DNA of 64,000 nucleotides from WRAU01 sp964277385 (GTDB lineage: Bacteria > Pseudomonadota > Alphaproteobacteria > WRAU01 > Hepatincolaceae), in assembly GCA_964277385.1 (NCBI GenBank), contig OZ195520.1, positions 62,001 to 126,000 on the forward strand, given 5' to 3'. Under the pieces are notes generated by a model, which worked only from the letters and a program-made list of their open reading frames with translations, was not told the origin of the DNA and searched no databases. The position numbers and the translations under genes are program-made. Below are positions 16,904 to 26,700 of this stretch, one piece after another; within the stretch, counting starts at the first letter, position 1; the number at the start of each line of letters is the position of its first letter.

Positions 16904-17968
16904 ATGACAGAATATAGAAATATAAGAAATTTATGGTTTAATAGCATAGCTATTATAATTATTTTAATGGCTGGCGGCACTATGTCTGCTAAAGCTGCGG
17001 ATATGCGGGATGGGGCTGATAACTTTTATAAAAGTGATAAAGTAATAATACAAAAAGTTACTTTTAAAAATCAATATAATATGAAAGTAGTTGGTAATCT
17101 TTTTATACCTAAAGATTTAGATAAAACAGTAAAAAATGCTGCTATTATTGTAGGGCATCCAATGGGAGCGGTAAAGGAACAAAGCTCTAATTTATATGCA
17201 ACAAAAATGGCGGAAAGAGGTTTTGTTACCTTAGCAATTGATTTATCATTTTGGGGTGAAAGTTCTGGAGAACCAAGAAATAGTGCAGCACCAGATATTT
17301 ATAGTGAAGATTTTAGTGCTGCGGTAGATTATTTAGGGACTAGAAGTTTTGTTGATAGAAATAATATTGGAGTAATTGGTATTTGTGGTAGTGGAAGTTT
17401 TGCTATTAGTGCAGCTAAAATAGATAATCGTATAAAAGCAGTTGCTACTGTAAGTATGTATGATATGGGAGCTGCTAGTCGTAATGCTTTAAATCATTCT
17501 TTAAGTTTAGAGCAAAGAAAACAAATTATTGCAGAAGCTTCTAATCAACGTTACAATGAATTCCTAGGAGAGGAAGTTAAGTATGTTGGTGGAACTGATA
17601 CTGAAATTAATGAAAAATCAGATCCTGTTATGAGAGAATTTTATGATTTTTATAGAACAGAGAGAGGACAATTTACTCCAAAAGGACAAGATCCAAAAAA
17701 TACAACTCGTCCAACAATGGTTAGTGTTGTTAAATTTATGAATTTTTACCCTTTTAATGACATTGAGACAATTTCACCTCGTCCTTTATTATTTATTACA
17801 GGTGATAAAGCTCACTCTAAAGAATTTAGTGAAGATGCCTATAAAAAAGCTGGTAAAGAAAAAGAACTTTATTATGTAAAAGGTGCAGGACATGTAGATT
17901 TATATGATCGTGTAGATATTATACCTTTTGATAAATTAGATAGTTTTTTTAAAAATAATTTAAAATGA
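16904..17968 (+). CDS. Exported alpha/beta hydrolase (dienelactone hydrolase-like)
   Basis: The frame opens at 16868, but the ATG at 16904 has a strong ribosome-binding site (GGGGGAATAAG directly before it) and gives a clear signal peptide ending near A-K-A-A, so 354 residues are preferred. The mature protein has an alpha/beta hydrolase core: V-G-H-P-M-G near the oxyanion region, a nucleophile elbow G-I-C-G-S-G, an acid in F-I-T-G-D-K, and the catalytic His in G-A-G-H-V-D. The family cleaves esters or lactones of small molecules; the substrate is unknown. It is paired with the divergent AraC regulator. Confidence 0.88.
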   Translation: MTEYRNIRNLWFNSIAIIIILMAGGTMSAKAADMRDGADNFYKSDKVIIQKVTFKNQYNMKVVGNLFIPKDLDKTVKNAAIIVGHPMGAVKEQSSNLYATKMAERGFVTLAIDLSFWGESSGEPRNSAAPDIYSEDFSAAVDYLGTRSFVDRNNIGVIGICGSGSFAISAAKIDNRIKAVATVSMYDMGAASRNALNHSLSLEQRKQIIAEASNQRYNEFLGEEVKYVGGTDTEINEKSDPVMREFYDFYRTERGQFTPKGQDPKNTTRPTMVSVVKFMNFYPFNDIETISPRPLLFITGDKAHSKEFSEDAYKKAGKEKELYYVKGAGHVDLYDRVDIIPFDKLDSFFKNNLK

Positions 17969-18010
17969 CAATTATATACCAAATAAATCCAACTAATCAT
18001 ATACATAAAA

Positions 18011-18037
18011 CAAGAGACTAAAATTTTTAGTTTCTTG
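18011..18037 (+). terminator. Hairpin after the hydrolase gene
   Basis: Near-perfect inverted repeat, arms CAAGAGACTAAAA and TTTTAGTTTCTTG (one G-U). It begins 43 bases after the stop. There is no clear T-run after it, so terminator function is likely but not certain. Confidence 0.5.
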
Positions 18038-18143
18038 TAGGAGTATATCTAAAGATAATATGGAAATAAAAATGACAAAATACCTTTATTGTGGTCGCCC
18101 ATTACAATTTAATGCAAGTTATGTACGATAAATAATACTAGAA

Positions 18144-18170
18144 GAATATTTTTACAATATAAAAATATTC
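18144..18170. repeat. Perfect 10-bp inverted repeat
   Basis: Arms GAATATTTTT and AAAAATATTC with a 7-base loop, followed by CTATTTTT. It may act as a weak terminator or be chance in AT-rich DNA. Confidence 0.4.
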
Positions 18171-18500
18171 CTATTTTTAATAAATCATTTTTTAATACGG
18201 AATTTTATTCATCTGCTTTTCATCATAAAAATTGAGTTGCTTCTCAAATCTATTCATCTGCTCATACAAAGTACTTATTATTTATAATTAAGTTACTTAG
18301 ACCTAGCAGAACACAGATAAAATTAAATCATCCATGAATAATAGTAATAACTATTGTAAATCAGCTAACTTAATATACATACTTAATTATATTTCAAAAA
18401 ATAAGAAAGAACTAAATCTAATCTCAATTAAGTTTATTTACTGAAGAAGTTGAAAAATACTTATCAGTTGTGGTTCAAAATATTAAAAATGATATTAACA

Positions 18501-18550
18501 GATAAACATAAAATCAAACCAAATTTGATTGTTTGTTTGGGTTTATTTTG
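18501..18550 (-). terminator. Terminator-like hairpin in the convergent gap before the Xaa-Pro aminopeptidase end
   Basis: Perfect 7-bp stem AATCAAA/TTTGATT (18512-18518 and 18524-18530). It is flanked by A-rich DNA on one side and T-rich DNA on the other, so it can serve either strand. Confidence 0.4.
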
Positions 18551-18586
18551 TATCTAATTACCTAGAGTTATTCTTTTAATTTTATT

Positions 18587-20323
18587 TTATTTTATTGTTA
18601 TGAAATCTTTTAACCACTTTTTATCTTCATTACTTAATATGGAAGATAATTTATTATAAACTTCATTATGATAATTTTCTAACCAAGATTTTTCTTTGTC
18701 ATCTAACATATCAAAATTTATATTTTTTATATCAAAAGGTGCAAATGTTAAATTTTCAAAACATAAGAATCCCTCATGAGAGGATTTTCTTACCACATAT
18801 AAGTTTTCTAGTCTAATACCATATTTACCTTCAACGTAATATCCAGGTTCGTTAGATACAATCATTCCTTCTTTTAGAGAAATGTAATTCATAGGAGAAA
18901 GGCTTTGAGGTCCTTCATGAACACATAAAAAAAATCCAACTCCATGTCCTGTTCCATGTTTAAAATCTAATCCTTGTTTCCAAAGGGGCTCTCTAGCTAA
19001 TAAATCAATTGCTGATCCGCTTGTTCCTTCTCTAAAAATTAATGTAGCAACAGCAATATGTCCTTTTAATACAAGGGTAAAATGTTTTTTAAATTCATCA
19101 TTTGTTTTATTAAAACTAAACACTCTTGTCATATCTGTTGTGCCATCTAGATATTGAGATCCACAATCTATTAGTAAATAACTATCTGATGTTAGATTTT
19201 TTGATGTTTTTTCTGTTGCTCTATAATGTACAATAGCCCCATTAGAATCAATTCCAACAATGCTAGAGAAGCTAGAATCTACATATAGTGGATCAGCAGA
19301 TTTTATTTCGGTTAATTTTTTATCTATAGATATTTCATTATAATTAGAAGGATTTTTATATATATTATGATAAAGTTTTACTAAATAAGCTCCATCTCTA
19401 ATATGTGCATTTTTTATAGAAGCTATTTCTGCAGTGTTTTTTGAAGATTTTTCAAGATTACAGAAATCTTCTATAAGATTTACATCAAAATTGTTAGATT
19501 TTAATATATTATTGTAGTATGCTGGAGAATTATTAGATAATCCAAAAGATTTAATCTCTTTAAGATTTTTGATAAAGTCTTCTAAATCTTCTTCTTTATA
19601 AAAATTAATATCAAGTTTATTTTTTACATCAGAGATTTTTTGTTGATCAATAAATAGATGCACCTCTTTATTTTTTGTAATTATAAGTTTTGCTAAACTT
19701 ACAGGATCACATTGTAGGTCATTTCCTCTAATATTTAAAAGCCAAGCAATATTATCAAGAGCAGTAATTAAAAAAACATCTATATTATTATCTTTTAAAG
19801 AATTAGAAATAATAGCAATTTTTTCTTTATAATTTAATGATCCATATTTTTCATCATGTAAAAAAACAGATGTTGCTGGTTTTTTTGGTCTATTTTCCCA
19901 AATTTCATCAACTAAATGGTAATCAATAGTTTTTGGATTGCATCCGATTTTTTTTAATAAATTATCAAACATAGATAAAGCAGAAATAGAAGTTGTTTTA
20001 GAATTAATAGCTATATTTAATTGTTTATTATCAGATTTACTTTTAATCCAATTTGATATATTTTCAATAGAAAAAAGTTTTACTTCACATAAAGAAGTAT
20101 CTACTTGTTTTTTAGCAGCTAGAGTGTATCTTCCATCTACAAAAATACAAGCACTATTTTGTAGTACTACTAAAATACCAAAAGATCCAGTAAAATTAGA
20201 TATATATTTGATTCTATTGTTAAATTCGGGAGTGTATTCGTTTAGATACTCATCTGTTGTAGAAAAAATAAAGCCATCTAAATTTTTAGATATTAGTAAT
20301 TTTTGTAACTTATTTACTTTCAT
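18587..20323 (-). CDS. Xaa-Pro aminopeptidase (M24B family)
   Basis: A 578-residue cytosolic metallopeptidase that removes N-terminal residues preceding proline. Two creatinase-type N-terminal domains (FSTTDEYLNEYTPEFNNR near residue 20, then N-I-A-W-L-L-N-I-R-G) precede the pita-bread catalytic domain. Metal ligands are visible: Asp in L-I-D-C-G-S, Asp in T-T-D-M-T-R, His in H-G-T-G-H-G-V-G, Glu in S-N-E-P-G-Y-Y and Glu in R-L-E-N-L. The length and three-domain layout match the eukaryote-like APP1 type common in alphaproteobacteria rather than the shorter PepP. Confidence 0.93.
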   Translation of the reverse strand: MKVNKLQKLLISKNLDGFIFSTTDEYLNEYTPEFNNRIKYISNFTGSFGILVVLQNSACIFVDGRYTLAAKKQVDTSLCEVKLFSIENISNWIKSKSDNKQLNIAINSKTTSISALSMFDNLLKKIGCNPKTIDYHLVDEIWENRPKKPATSVFLHDEKYGSLNYKEKIAIISNSLKDNNIDVFLITALDNIAWLLNIRGNDLQCDPVSLAKLIITKNKEVHLFIDQQKISDVKNKLDINFYKEEDLEDFIKNLKEIKSFGLSNNSPAYYNNILKSNNFDVNLIEDFCNLEKSSKNTAEIASIKNAHIRDGAYLVKLYHNIYKNPSNYNEISIDKKLTEIKSADPLYVDSSFSSIVGIDSNGAIVHYRATEKTSKNLTSDSYLLIDCGSQYLDGTTDMTRVFSFNKTNDEFKKHFTLVLKGHIAVATLIFREGTSGSAIDLLAREPLWKQGLDFKHGTGHGVGFFLCVHEGPQSLSPMNYISLKEGMIVSNEPGYYVEGKYGIRLENLYVVRKSSHEGFLCFENLTFAPFDIKNINFDMLDDKEKSWLENYHNEVYNKLSSILSNEDKKWLKDFITIK

Positions 20324-20373
20324 AATAAATCTCGCTATTATTTGAATATGTATTATTATAGTATAACAACATT

Positions 20374-20556
20374 GTGAATTTTATGAAAAAAATACAAATT
20401 ATTCTTTGTTTAGGGTTAATTTTTTTAGTTTCAAGTTGTGGATATAAGTTATCAAACAAACCTATATCATCTTCAAAACATAGAGACTATCCAAAAAAAA
20501 TAGATCATTCTGCTGAAAAGACTAAAAATGAAAAACAAAACAATCAAAACGATTGA
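20374..20556 (+). CDS. Small lipoprotein (LptM/YifL-like)
   Basis: A 60-residue protein with a lipoprotein signal: basic start, hydrophobic core and lipobox L-V-S-S-C with Cys22, followed by G-Y-K. The remaining 38 residues are polar, Lys/Asn-rich and probably disordered. Size, C-G-x-K start and layout fit the small lipoprotein family that includes the LPS-assembly factor LptM, but the tail is too divergent to be sure. It is divergent from the aminopeptidase gene across 50 bases. Confidence 0.65.
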   Translation: MNFMKKIQIILCLGLIFLVSSCGYKLSNKPISSSKHRDYPKKIDHSAEKTKNEKQNNQND

Positions 20557-20588
20557 TTTTTGCGCCACAATAGCTAATTATATCTATT

Positions 20589-23105
20589 TTAAGGTGATTT
20601 AATAACATCTTTTATTTTTACATAAGATTTAGCAGACAAAACAGGCGCATTTGGTATTTTTACTGTTGATATTGAAGATTCTTTCATAGTTAGAGTTTTA
20701 TTAGGGTGAATTTCTCTTTTGCTAATTATATTCCCAGAAATATCCAAAATTATAATTTCTATTGTTTTAATCACATATGATTTGTTAGATGATTTATTAT
20801 TAAGATCCATATTAATTTCAAAGTACTTTCCACTATCATCAATCTTCCAAGCACTAGATACAACCTTAATATTAACATCATTAAATATTTTTGATGCCTT
20901 TTGCTGAATATAGTTGCTTGTTTTATTTAAAAAAGATGTACTTTGTGTGTTAGAAGTATTTTGTTTTATTTCAGAATCTGCTAATTTATTATTTTTTAAT
21001 TCTTCTAAAGATAAATCGCTGGCTACACTTTGTTTACTTTGTTGTACTAAAATTTCTTTTTTATCTTCATTAGAAGAAGCATTTATAAAACTATCAGAAT
21101 TTTTATCAAGTATAAACTTTTCTATTACCAAAGCATCTGAAACACCTTGTGAACCTTTGGCTTTTGATGAGTCATTTATTGTAGGGATAGGTCTAGCAAA
21201 ATCCTTTCCTATATCTATTTCTTTTGTTATTTTATTTATTTTTTCTGATGCAGATTTTGTCATAAAATGAGAAAAGGTTCCAAGAAGAGTAAATATAATG
21301 ATAAGAATAACTAAATTGAAAGACATTTTGTCTTTATCGAATCTTTTTTTTATAGCTTCTACAATTTGTTTAAAGCTATATTTTTTTATATCCGGGTACA
21401 ATGAAGTTTTATTAAAAAATTCATTATAACCTTGATTTAATCCAAGGGAATCTTCTTTAATAGATCCATCATTATTTATTTGTAAGTTTTCAAAAAAACT
21501 TAATCTAGTATTTTTCCCAAAAATGTTTTTTTTCACATCAACATTTAATAAATTATCATCAATATCAACATTACCATTTATAAAACTATCAAGTGAAGAT
21601 GGGTGATGTGAATCAGCTAATGGTTTTAAGTTTTTAGGTTTTCTTTCCTTTTTTTCGTAAGTTTTTAATTCAAAATGAGGATTATGATTTATTTTTCTGC
21701 TATTTATTTCTTCTTTTATTTGGTTATAATTATTGTTTGATATATAATTTTTATTGAATTTTTCTAAGTTTTCTATATTTTTATTTACATATTTTTCAGA
21801 ATAATTTTTTATTGATTCACCATTATCATCTAATATATATTCTTTAGAATTATATTCATTTGATCTAATATGTTTTTTTTCTTCAGATCTTTTATTATTT
21901 ATGTAAGATCCAATAGAGTATCTGTTAGTTCTCAATCGTTTAGCTCTATTTTGCTGTTCTTTCCTTGCTTCTTGAAGATTTATAGAAACTTTTTCTTGAT
22001 AATCTTCATAAGTTAATAAATGTTGAAAAGTATCTTCATTATATTCAGAATCTTCTTTTTTAGTCCTTGAAGATCTTTCAATTCTTTCTTTTAGTTGTTT
22101 TTTATACTCTTTTTGCTCTTCTGTTAATCTTTCTTTTTTAACTCTAGTTGATAATGTTGGTCTTATATAATTAGGTTTTATTTCAGAATATTTATAATTG
22201 CTGTCATTATTAATGTATTCATTGTTACTTTGTTGTCCATAAAAAAAGTTTTCTTGGTTATAGTTATCAAAATTATTTTCGTAACTTCTATTATCTTGTT
22301 GATTATCGTAGTTATTTTCGTGAGAAAATTCTTTATTTTTAAGAACTCTTTGCTGAACCTCAATAGATCCATCTTTATTTAATCTTGTAATTTCGTATTC
22401 TTTAAAAAATTCTTCAGGATTTTGCTCTGCAAATTCATTTAAGCTATTAAAATCTTCTATAGAGTAATTATTTGCGTGTTTATAAGTATTTTGTCTTATG
22501 TTTGTATTAGGTTTTCTTGAATCATAATCATCTCTTTCTGTAAAGTATTGATTTCTGATATGATGATTTTGTGTTCTACTAGATGATTGATTATTAGAAT
22601 TTCTTTCGTAATTTTCATTTTGATAGTAGTTATTGTAAGGATTTCTTATATTGCTATTGGAATTATATAATTCATATTCTTGGTTAGATCTATCGCTTAC
22701 AACTCTTTCGGATTGAAATATAGATAAGTCAATATTATCATCATAATTTATAATAGGGCGTTTTGATGGTTTTTTTATTTTATTAAGACCTACATACCCT
22801 TGTCTTAAACTTTGTTCATTAACAGGATTAATTTTTATAAGACTATTTCTATTAGATCCTTTGCTTTCTATAAAATCATTATCAATAGCATAAAAAGGGA
22901 ACGACGCTTCTTCATCATTAAATTGATTCAAAGTATAATTATAGTGATTTAAACTATCCATAATAACTTTTATTTCAGAAGATTTAAGGTTGCGATTAGA
23001 AATATTAACCCAAGAATAACCACAATCTCTACAAATAGTAGTGTTGTTTTTAGTAATTAAATCTACGTTATTTCCACAGTTAGGGCAATTGCTTATTTTT
23101 ATCAT
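20589..23105 (-). CDS. MJ0042-type zinc-ribbon/DUF3426 membrane protein with very long Asn-rich insert
   Basis: The 838-residue protein starts with a zinc ribbon (Cys7, Cys10, Cys25, Cys28; C-P-N-C and C-R-D-C-G-Y-S-W). A segment of roughly 550 residues, dominated by Asn, Tyr, Gln, Ser and charged residues, follows. Then come one membrane helix (about 593-613, F-N-L-V-I-L-I-I-I-F) and a C-terminal DUF3426 domain with the beta-strand pattern W-K-I-D-D-S-G-K-Y-F-E-I-N and a K-I-P-N-A-P turn. Relatives in alphaproteobacteria are usually about 250-400 residues, so the insert is exceptional. It is divergent from ftsE, a neighbourhood known for this family. Function is unknown; a link to division or envelope is inferred from position. 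Confidence 0.85.
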   Translation of the reverse strand: MIKISNCPNCGNNVDLITKNNTTICRDCGYSWVNISNRNLKSSEIKVIMDSLNHYNYTLNQFNDEEASFPFYAIDNDFIESKGSNRNSLIKINPVNEQSLRQGYVGLNKIKKPSKRPIINYDDNIDLSIFQSERVVSDRSNQEYELYNSNSNIRNPYNNYYQNENYERNSNNQSSSRTQNHHIRNQYFTERDDYDSRKPNTNIRQNTYKHANNYSIEDFNSLNEFAEQNPEEFFKEYEITRLNKDGSIEVQQRVLKNKEFSHENNYDNQQDNRSYENNFDNYNQENFFYGQQSNNEYINNDSNYKYSEIKPNYIRPTLSTRVKKERLTEEQKEYKKQLKERIERSSRTKKEDSEYNEDTFQHLLTYEDYQEKVSINLQEARKEQQNRAKRLRTNRYSIGSYINNKRSEEKKHIRSNEYNSKEYILDDNGESIKNYSEKYVNKNIENLEKFNKNYISNNNYNQIKEEINSRKINHNPHFELKTYEKKERKPKNLKPLADSHHPSSLDSFINGNVDIDDNLLNVDVKKNIFGKNTRLSFFENLQINNDGSIKEDSLGLNQGYNEFFNKTSLYPDIKKYSFKQIVEAIKKRFDKDKMSFNLVILIIIFTLLGTFSHFMTKSASEKINKITKEIDIGKDFARPIPTINDSSKAKGSQGVSDALVIEKFILDKNSDSFINASSNEDKKEILVQQSKQSVASDLSLEELKNNKLADSEIKQNTSNTQSTSFLNKTSNYIQQKASKIFNDVNIKVVSSAWKIDDSGKYFEINMDLNNKSSNKSYVIKTIEIIILDISGNIISKREIHPNKTLTMKESSISTVKIPNAPVLSAKSYVKIKDVIKSP

Positions 23106-23235
23106 AAGATTTTATTATACTTAGGTTCATTTTATCTAGCTAATTATAGCATAAAACCACAAATAACAATAATAAATCTTTACTCTAAAGTAAAAATTGT
23201 GATAATCTTGAGTGATAGTGATATTAAGAAAGATT

Positions 23236-23925
23236 ATGTGTCAAATGAACAATGTAAAAAATCTAATTACTTTTGAAAATGTTGGTTTAAGATATGGGCT
23301 TGGTGATGAAATTTTAAAGGATATAAGTTTCAAAGTTAATGCAGGAGATTTTATTTTTTTAGCAGGAGAAAGTGGAGCAGGTAAAAGTTCTCTTTTAAAT
23401 TTGATAAACTTGTCTATTTTGCCTAGTAGAGGATACTTATCAGTTCTTAATTATGATGTACAAACAACAAAAAATAAGGATGTTGCAGATATAAGAAGAA
23501 AAATAGGTATGATATTTCAAGATTTTAGGCTTATAAATCATCTTAATATTTTTGATAATATAGCACTTCCTTTAGTTGTTGAAAATAAAGACAAAGCAGA
23601 AATAGAAGCAAAAGTTACAGAAATACTTAATTGGATTGGTTTAAAAGATTATGCAGACAGTTTTCCTTTATCTTTATCAGGAGGAGAACAACAAAGAGTT
23701 GCGGTTGCAAGAGCTATTATAAACAATCCAAATTTAATTTTAGCGGATGAACCAACAGGGAGCATTGATAATAAGATGGCTAATAAAGTTCTTATGATGC
23801 TAGAAGAACTAAATTCTCAAGGTGTAGCGGTTGTGTTTGCAACACATAGTAATGATATTTTTGATAATGCTAAACATATTCTTGTAAATATAAAAAATAA
23901 AAAATTAGAAATATTACGAAACTAA
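23236..23925 (+). CDS. ftsE: Cell-division ATP-binding protein FtsE
   Basis: A 229-residue ATPase from the preferred start at 23236, where AAGAAAG precedes the ATG; an upstream GTG at 23212 keeps the frame open but lacks a good site. It has Walker A GESGAGKSS, Q-loop F-Q-D-F, signature LSGGEQQRVAVARA, Walker B LILADEPTGSID and switch T-H-S. FtsE with FtsX forms the ABC-type complex that activates septal peptidoglycan hydrolases. ftsX starts 3 bases after its stop. Confidence 0.95.
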   Translation: MCQMNNVKNLITFENVGLRYGLGDEILKDISFKVNAGDFIFLAGESGAGKSSLLNLINLSILPSRGYLSVLNYDVQTTKNKDVADIRRKIGMIFQDFRLINHLNIFDNIALPLVVENKDKAEIEAKVTEILNWIGLKDYADSFPLSLSGGEQQRVAVARAIINNPNLILADEPTGSIDNKMANKVLMMLEELNSQGVAVVFATHSNDIFDNAKHILVNIKNKKLEILRN

Positions 23926-23928
23926 AAT

Positions 23929-24819
23929 ATGAAAAATTATATGTTCTATAAAAAAGATGTTTTTGGTTTTACTAAAATTAAGTTTTGGAATAAGTTTTTT
24001 ATTGTGATTTTTTCTATTATTGTTTGGTTAGGTATTTTATCTATTTTTAGTTCTATACAACTAGAGAAAATAGTCAATCCTCTTAAATTTTCTTCCAAGA
24101 ATTCTATTTTTATAGAAATTCATCCAGAGAATACAAAAGCTAAAACTAATATGAAGGCTGATATTATCCTGGATTTTTTATCAAAGCAATCGTATATAAA
24201 GTCAGTAGAGAAAATTTCTGATAAAAAAATAGTTGAATTAATAAATAGTTTTACAGGACAAGAAGATAAAAAATTACCTGATATTCCATTGCCAGTTTTA
24301 ATTTCTGTGGAAATAAGTCCGAATTATGAAAATGCCTTATCAGATTTAAAACTAGAGTTAAGTCAAAAAGTAAACAATGTGTTTTTAGATACAGAAACAG
24401 AATTATTAAAAAGATTAGTTAGTCCTATTAATACTACAAAATATATATCTTTTATTATTCCTGTTCTTGCCATGATTTTACTTAGTGGGATTTTATTTTT
24501 AATAATATATGCTATTTTATTTTCTAATAAAGCATTTATTAGAACATTAATTTTATTAGGAATTTATAAAACAACTCTTTATAAAGAACTTACTAAATGG
24601 ATTTTATTAAGGAGTTTACAATCTTGTATTATTGCCATAATATTATCATCTATCACTATATTTATAGTTTACATTTTTGAGTTATCTAAGTTGAATGATT
24701 TATTAAAATACTTAGATGTAATAATGTTATTTATGATAACTATACCTTTGGTTTCATCGATTTTGGGGATAATTTTTGTAAGAAGTTTGATTTCAAAACA
24801 TTTTTATACAACGGAATAA
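23929..24819 (+). CDS. ftsX: Cell-division protein FtsX
   Basis: The 296-residue membrane protein has one N-terminal helix (about residues 24-45), a periplasmic loop of about 130 residues containing D-I-P-L-P-V-L-I-S-V, and three C-terminal helices. This is the FtsX/MacB-permease topology. It follows ftsE by 3 bases and precedes plsC by 10. The sequence is divergent, as is usual for FtsX; position next to FtsE decides the call. Confidence 0.92.
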   Translation: MKNYMFYKKDVFGFTKIKFWNKFFIVIFSIIVWLGILSIFSSIQLEKIVNPLKFSSKNSIFIEIHPENTKAKTNMKADIILDFLSKQSYIKSVEKISDKKIVELINSFTGQEDKKLPDIPLPVLISVEISPNYENALSDLKLELSQKVNNVFLDTETELLKRLVSPINTTKYISFIIPVLAMILLSGILFLIIYAILFSNKAFIRTLILLGIYKTTLYKELTKWILLRSLQSCIIAIILSSITIFIVYIFELSKLNDLLKYLDVIMLFMITIPLVSSILGIIFVRSLISKHFYTTE

Positions 24820-24829
24820 TGGAGATATA

Positions 24830-25561
24830 ATGTTATTTTTAAAAAATATCATAGCACAATGTGTAATATTAATAATGCTTATATTTATATCAATAGTGTG
24901 CTATGTTGCTAGTTATGCTTTGTCTACAAAAAAGATGAACTGGATGCTATACAAACTTTTTTTTATTCTTAGATCTATTACAGCAAAAATAATAGGTATA
25001 AAAATTAGTTATAGAGGATTAGAAAACATTCCAGAAGGTGCTGTAATTTTTGCATCAAAACATCAATCTGTTTTTGAGGCCTCTTTCTTTTTTAATGAAT
25101 TTAAAAGGGATACTATTTATTGTTTTAAATCAGAAATTAGTAGAGTTCTTTTATGGGGAAGAATAGCAAAATGTAATGGTGGGATCTCAATAGATAGAGG
25201 TAATGCTATTTCTTTTAGAAAATTTATATCAGATGTTCAAGTAAACTTAGAAAAAGGTAGCAGTGTAGCCATTTTTCCCGAAGGTACAAGGGTATCACCA
25301 AAACATCATCCTAAATTAAAAAAAGGAATTGCAAAAATATATTCTGCTACCAAAGCTCCTATTGTTCCTGTAGCATTAAATACTGGTGATAGTTTTCCTA
25401 AAGGTAGTAAGTTGTTATATCCAACTAATATAATAATAGAGTTTTTACCTCCAATTTATAGAGAAAAAACAGAAGAAGAATTTATAGAATACTTACATAA
25501 ACAAATAAATGTTAAATCTGATGATTTACATGAATTATCTTTTAAAAAATTATTGCCATAA
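24830..25561 (+). CDS. plsC: 1-acyl-sn-glycerol-3-phosphate acyltransferase
   Basis: The 243-residue inner-membrane enzyme makes phosphatidic acid from lysophosphatidic acid. It has an N-terminal membrane helix, acyltransferase motif I in the H-x4-E form (K-H-Q-S-V-F-E, His78/Glu83) common in alphaproteobacteria, the middle motif G-G-I-S-I-D-R, and motif III F-P-E-G-T-R. It is the last gene of the ftsE-ftsX-plsC cluster. Confidence 0.94.
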   Translation: MLFLKNIIAQCVILIMLIFISIVCYVASYALSTKKMNWMLYKLFFILRSITAKIIGIKISYRGLENIPEGAVIFASKHQSVFEASFFFNEFKRDTIYCFKSEISRVLLWGRIAKCNGGISIDRGNAISFRKFISDVQVNLEKGSSVAIFPEGTRVSPKHHPKLKKGIAKIYSATKAPIVPVALNTGDSFPKGSKLLYPTNIIIEFLPPIYREKTEEEFIEYLHKQINVKSDDLHELSFKKLLP

Positions 25562-25751
25562 AATAATATTTTTTGGAGTAATTTTTTTATGTTTGTAAAA
25601 TTAAAGTACTTGTATTAGCTGATATAGGTTATTTATAATAAACTTGATACCTAGAATTTAGTATGATTAAAGGTAATAATCTATACAAAAAAATATTATT
25701 TTATGCTGAAACTGGTGATAGTATTTAGTTAGATCAAATTAAATTATCATA

Positions 25752-26630
25752 TTAAATCTTATCTATCTCAAATTTTTCTTTTAGTAAGTTTAATTCCCTT
25801 TTAGATATGCGGTAATCTTCTAAATTATATTTCTCACCTTTTATTATTTTTTTCAGCAAAGAAAGCTCTTCAGCTGAAACTAAATGAGAATCCATAGAAT
25901 AATCTATAAAGGCTTGGTAAGTAATAGGCACCCACTCTCTTATCAAACTTAATATTGCCTCAGCAAAAACTCTAATTTCATATTGAGCATGCGAATTTGC
26001 TCTAAGTTTTAAAAAATGTAATAAGTTATGTAAATCAATTTTCCAATAAAATTGAGTATAAACATTCACAGGTAAGATAGTTCTTGAAATTTCTTTAGCT
26101 AAATTTATATCTTCTGATATAAATTCATCATACATTTTAAAAGATAATTCCGAGATATTTTTAATTTTATTTTTAATATCAGCATTTAAAGGTTCTGATA
26201 TTGAACTACTACGACCTTGCTTGTTAGATTTTGATTGATAACACAACTGATCTGATTGAGGTAGATAATAATCATGTTCCATAATAGAATATCTAGCAGA
26301 ATATTCATTGACATTAGCAGTTCTATGACGCAACCACTGGCGAGCTACAAAAATTGGAGCTTTAATATGAAGCTTAATTTCACACATTTCAAAAGGGGTT
26401 GTATGTTTGTGTCTTAGCAGATATCTAATTAAAGAAGTATCATCACTAATGCTTTTTGTTCCAGCACCATAAGAGACACGAGCAGCTTGTACAATTGCAT
26501 TATCGTCACCCATGTAATCAACAAGTCTAACAAATCCTTTATCTAAGCAAGGAATATTTTGTTGTAGATATTTTTCTAAAGATTCTTTTGTTGATCTTTT
26601 CGTTGATTGCTGAGTGTCAGAATTTTCCAT
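25752..26630 (-). CDS. thyX: Flavin-dependent thymidylate synthase
   Basis: The 292-residue enzyme makes dTMP from dUMP using FAD and methylene-tetrahydrofolate. The ThyX signature is present as RHRTANVNEYSARYS (about residues 99-113), with the usual Ser after the first R-H-R replaced by Ala. Other family motifs are V-Q-A-A-R-V-S-Y-G, F-E-M-C-E-I-K-L-H and the C-terminal L-H-N-L-L-H-F-L-K-L-R. No ThyA is seen in this window. It is divergent from the tmRNA gene. Confidence 0.96.
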   Translation of the reverse strand: MENSDTQQSTKRSTKESLEKYLQQNIPCLDKGFVRLVDYMGDDNAIVQAARVSYGAGTKSISDDTSLIRYLLRHKHTTPFEMCEIKLHIKAPIFVARQWLRHRTANVNEYSARYSIMEHDYYLPQSDQLCYQSKSNKQGRSSSISEPLNADIKNKIKNISELSFKMYDEFISEDINLAKEISRTILPVNVYTQFYWKIDLHNLLHFLKLRANSHAQYEIRVFAEAILSLIREWVPITYQAFIDYSMDSHLVSAEELSLLKKIIKGEKYNLEDYRISKRELNLLKEKFEIDKI

Positions 26631-26700
26631 TATTAGCCCTAATTAGTTTTTCAATATCATTTTATTCTACACTAATTATCAATTTTTTGGAATATTACTT

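Larger units (their letters stand above)
17969..18586. other. Gene-free gap (618 bases) with three hairpins
   Basis: No open frame with coding character was found on either strand between the hydrolase (plus) and Xaa-Pro aminopeptidase (minus). The gap contains hairpins at 18011-18037, 18144-18170 and 18512-18530, listed separately. Confidence 0.6.

Noticed and set aside
19938..20345. 135-codon plus-strand frame opposite the Xaa-Pro aminopeptidase gene
   Set aside because: Fully antisense to a well-supported gene, with no protein-family features.
20914..21270. 118-codon plus-strand frame opposite the DUF3426 gene
   Set aside because: Antisense shadow of the Asn/Ser-rich coding strand; no start signal.
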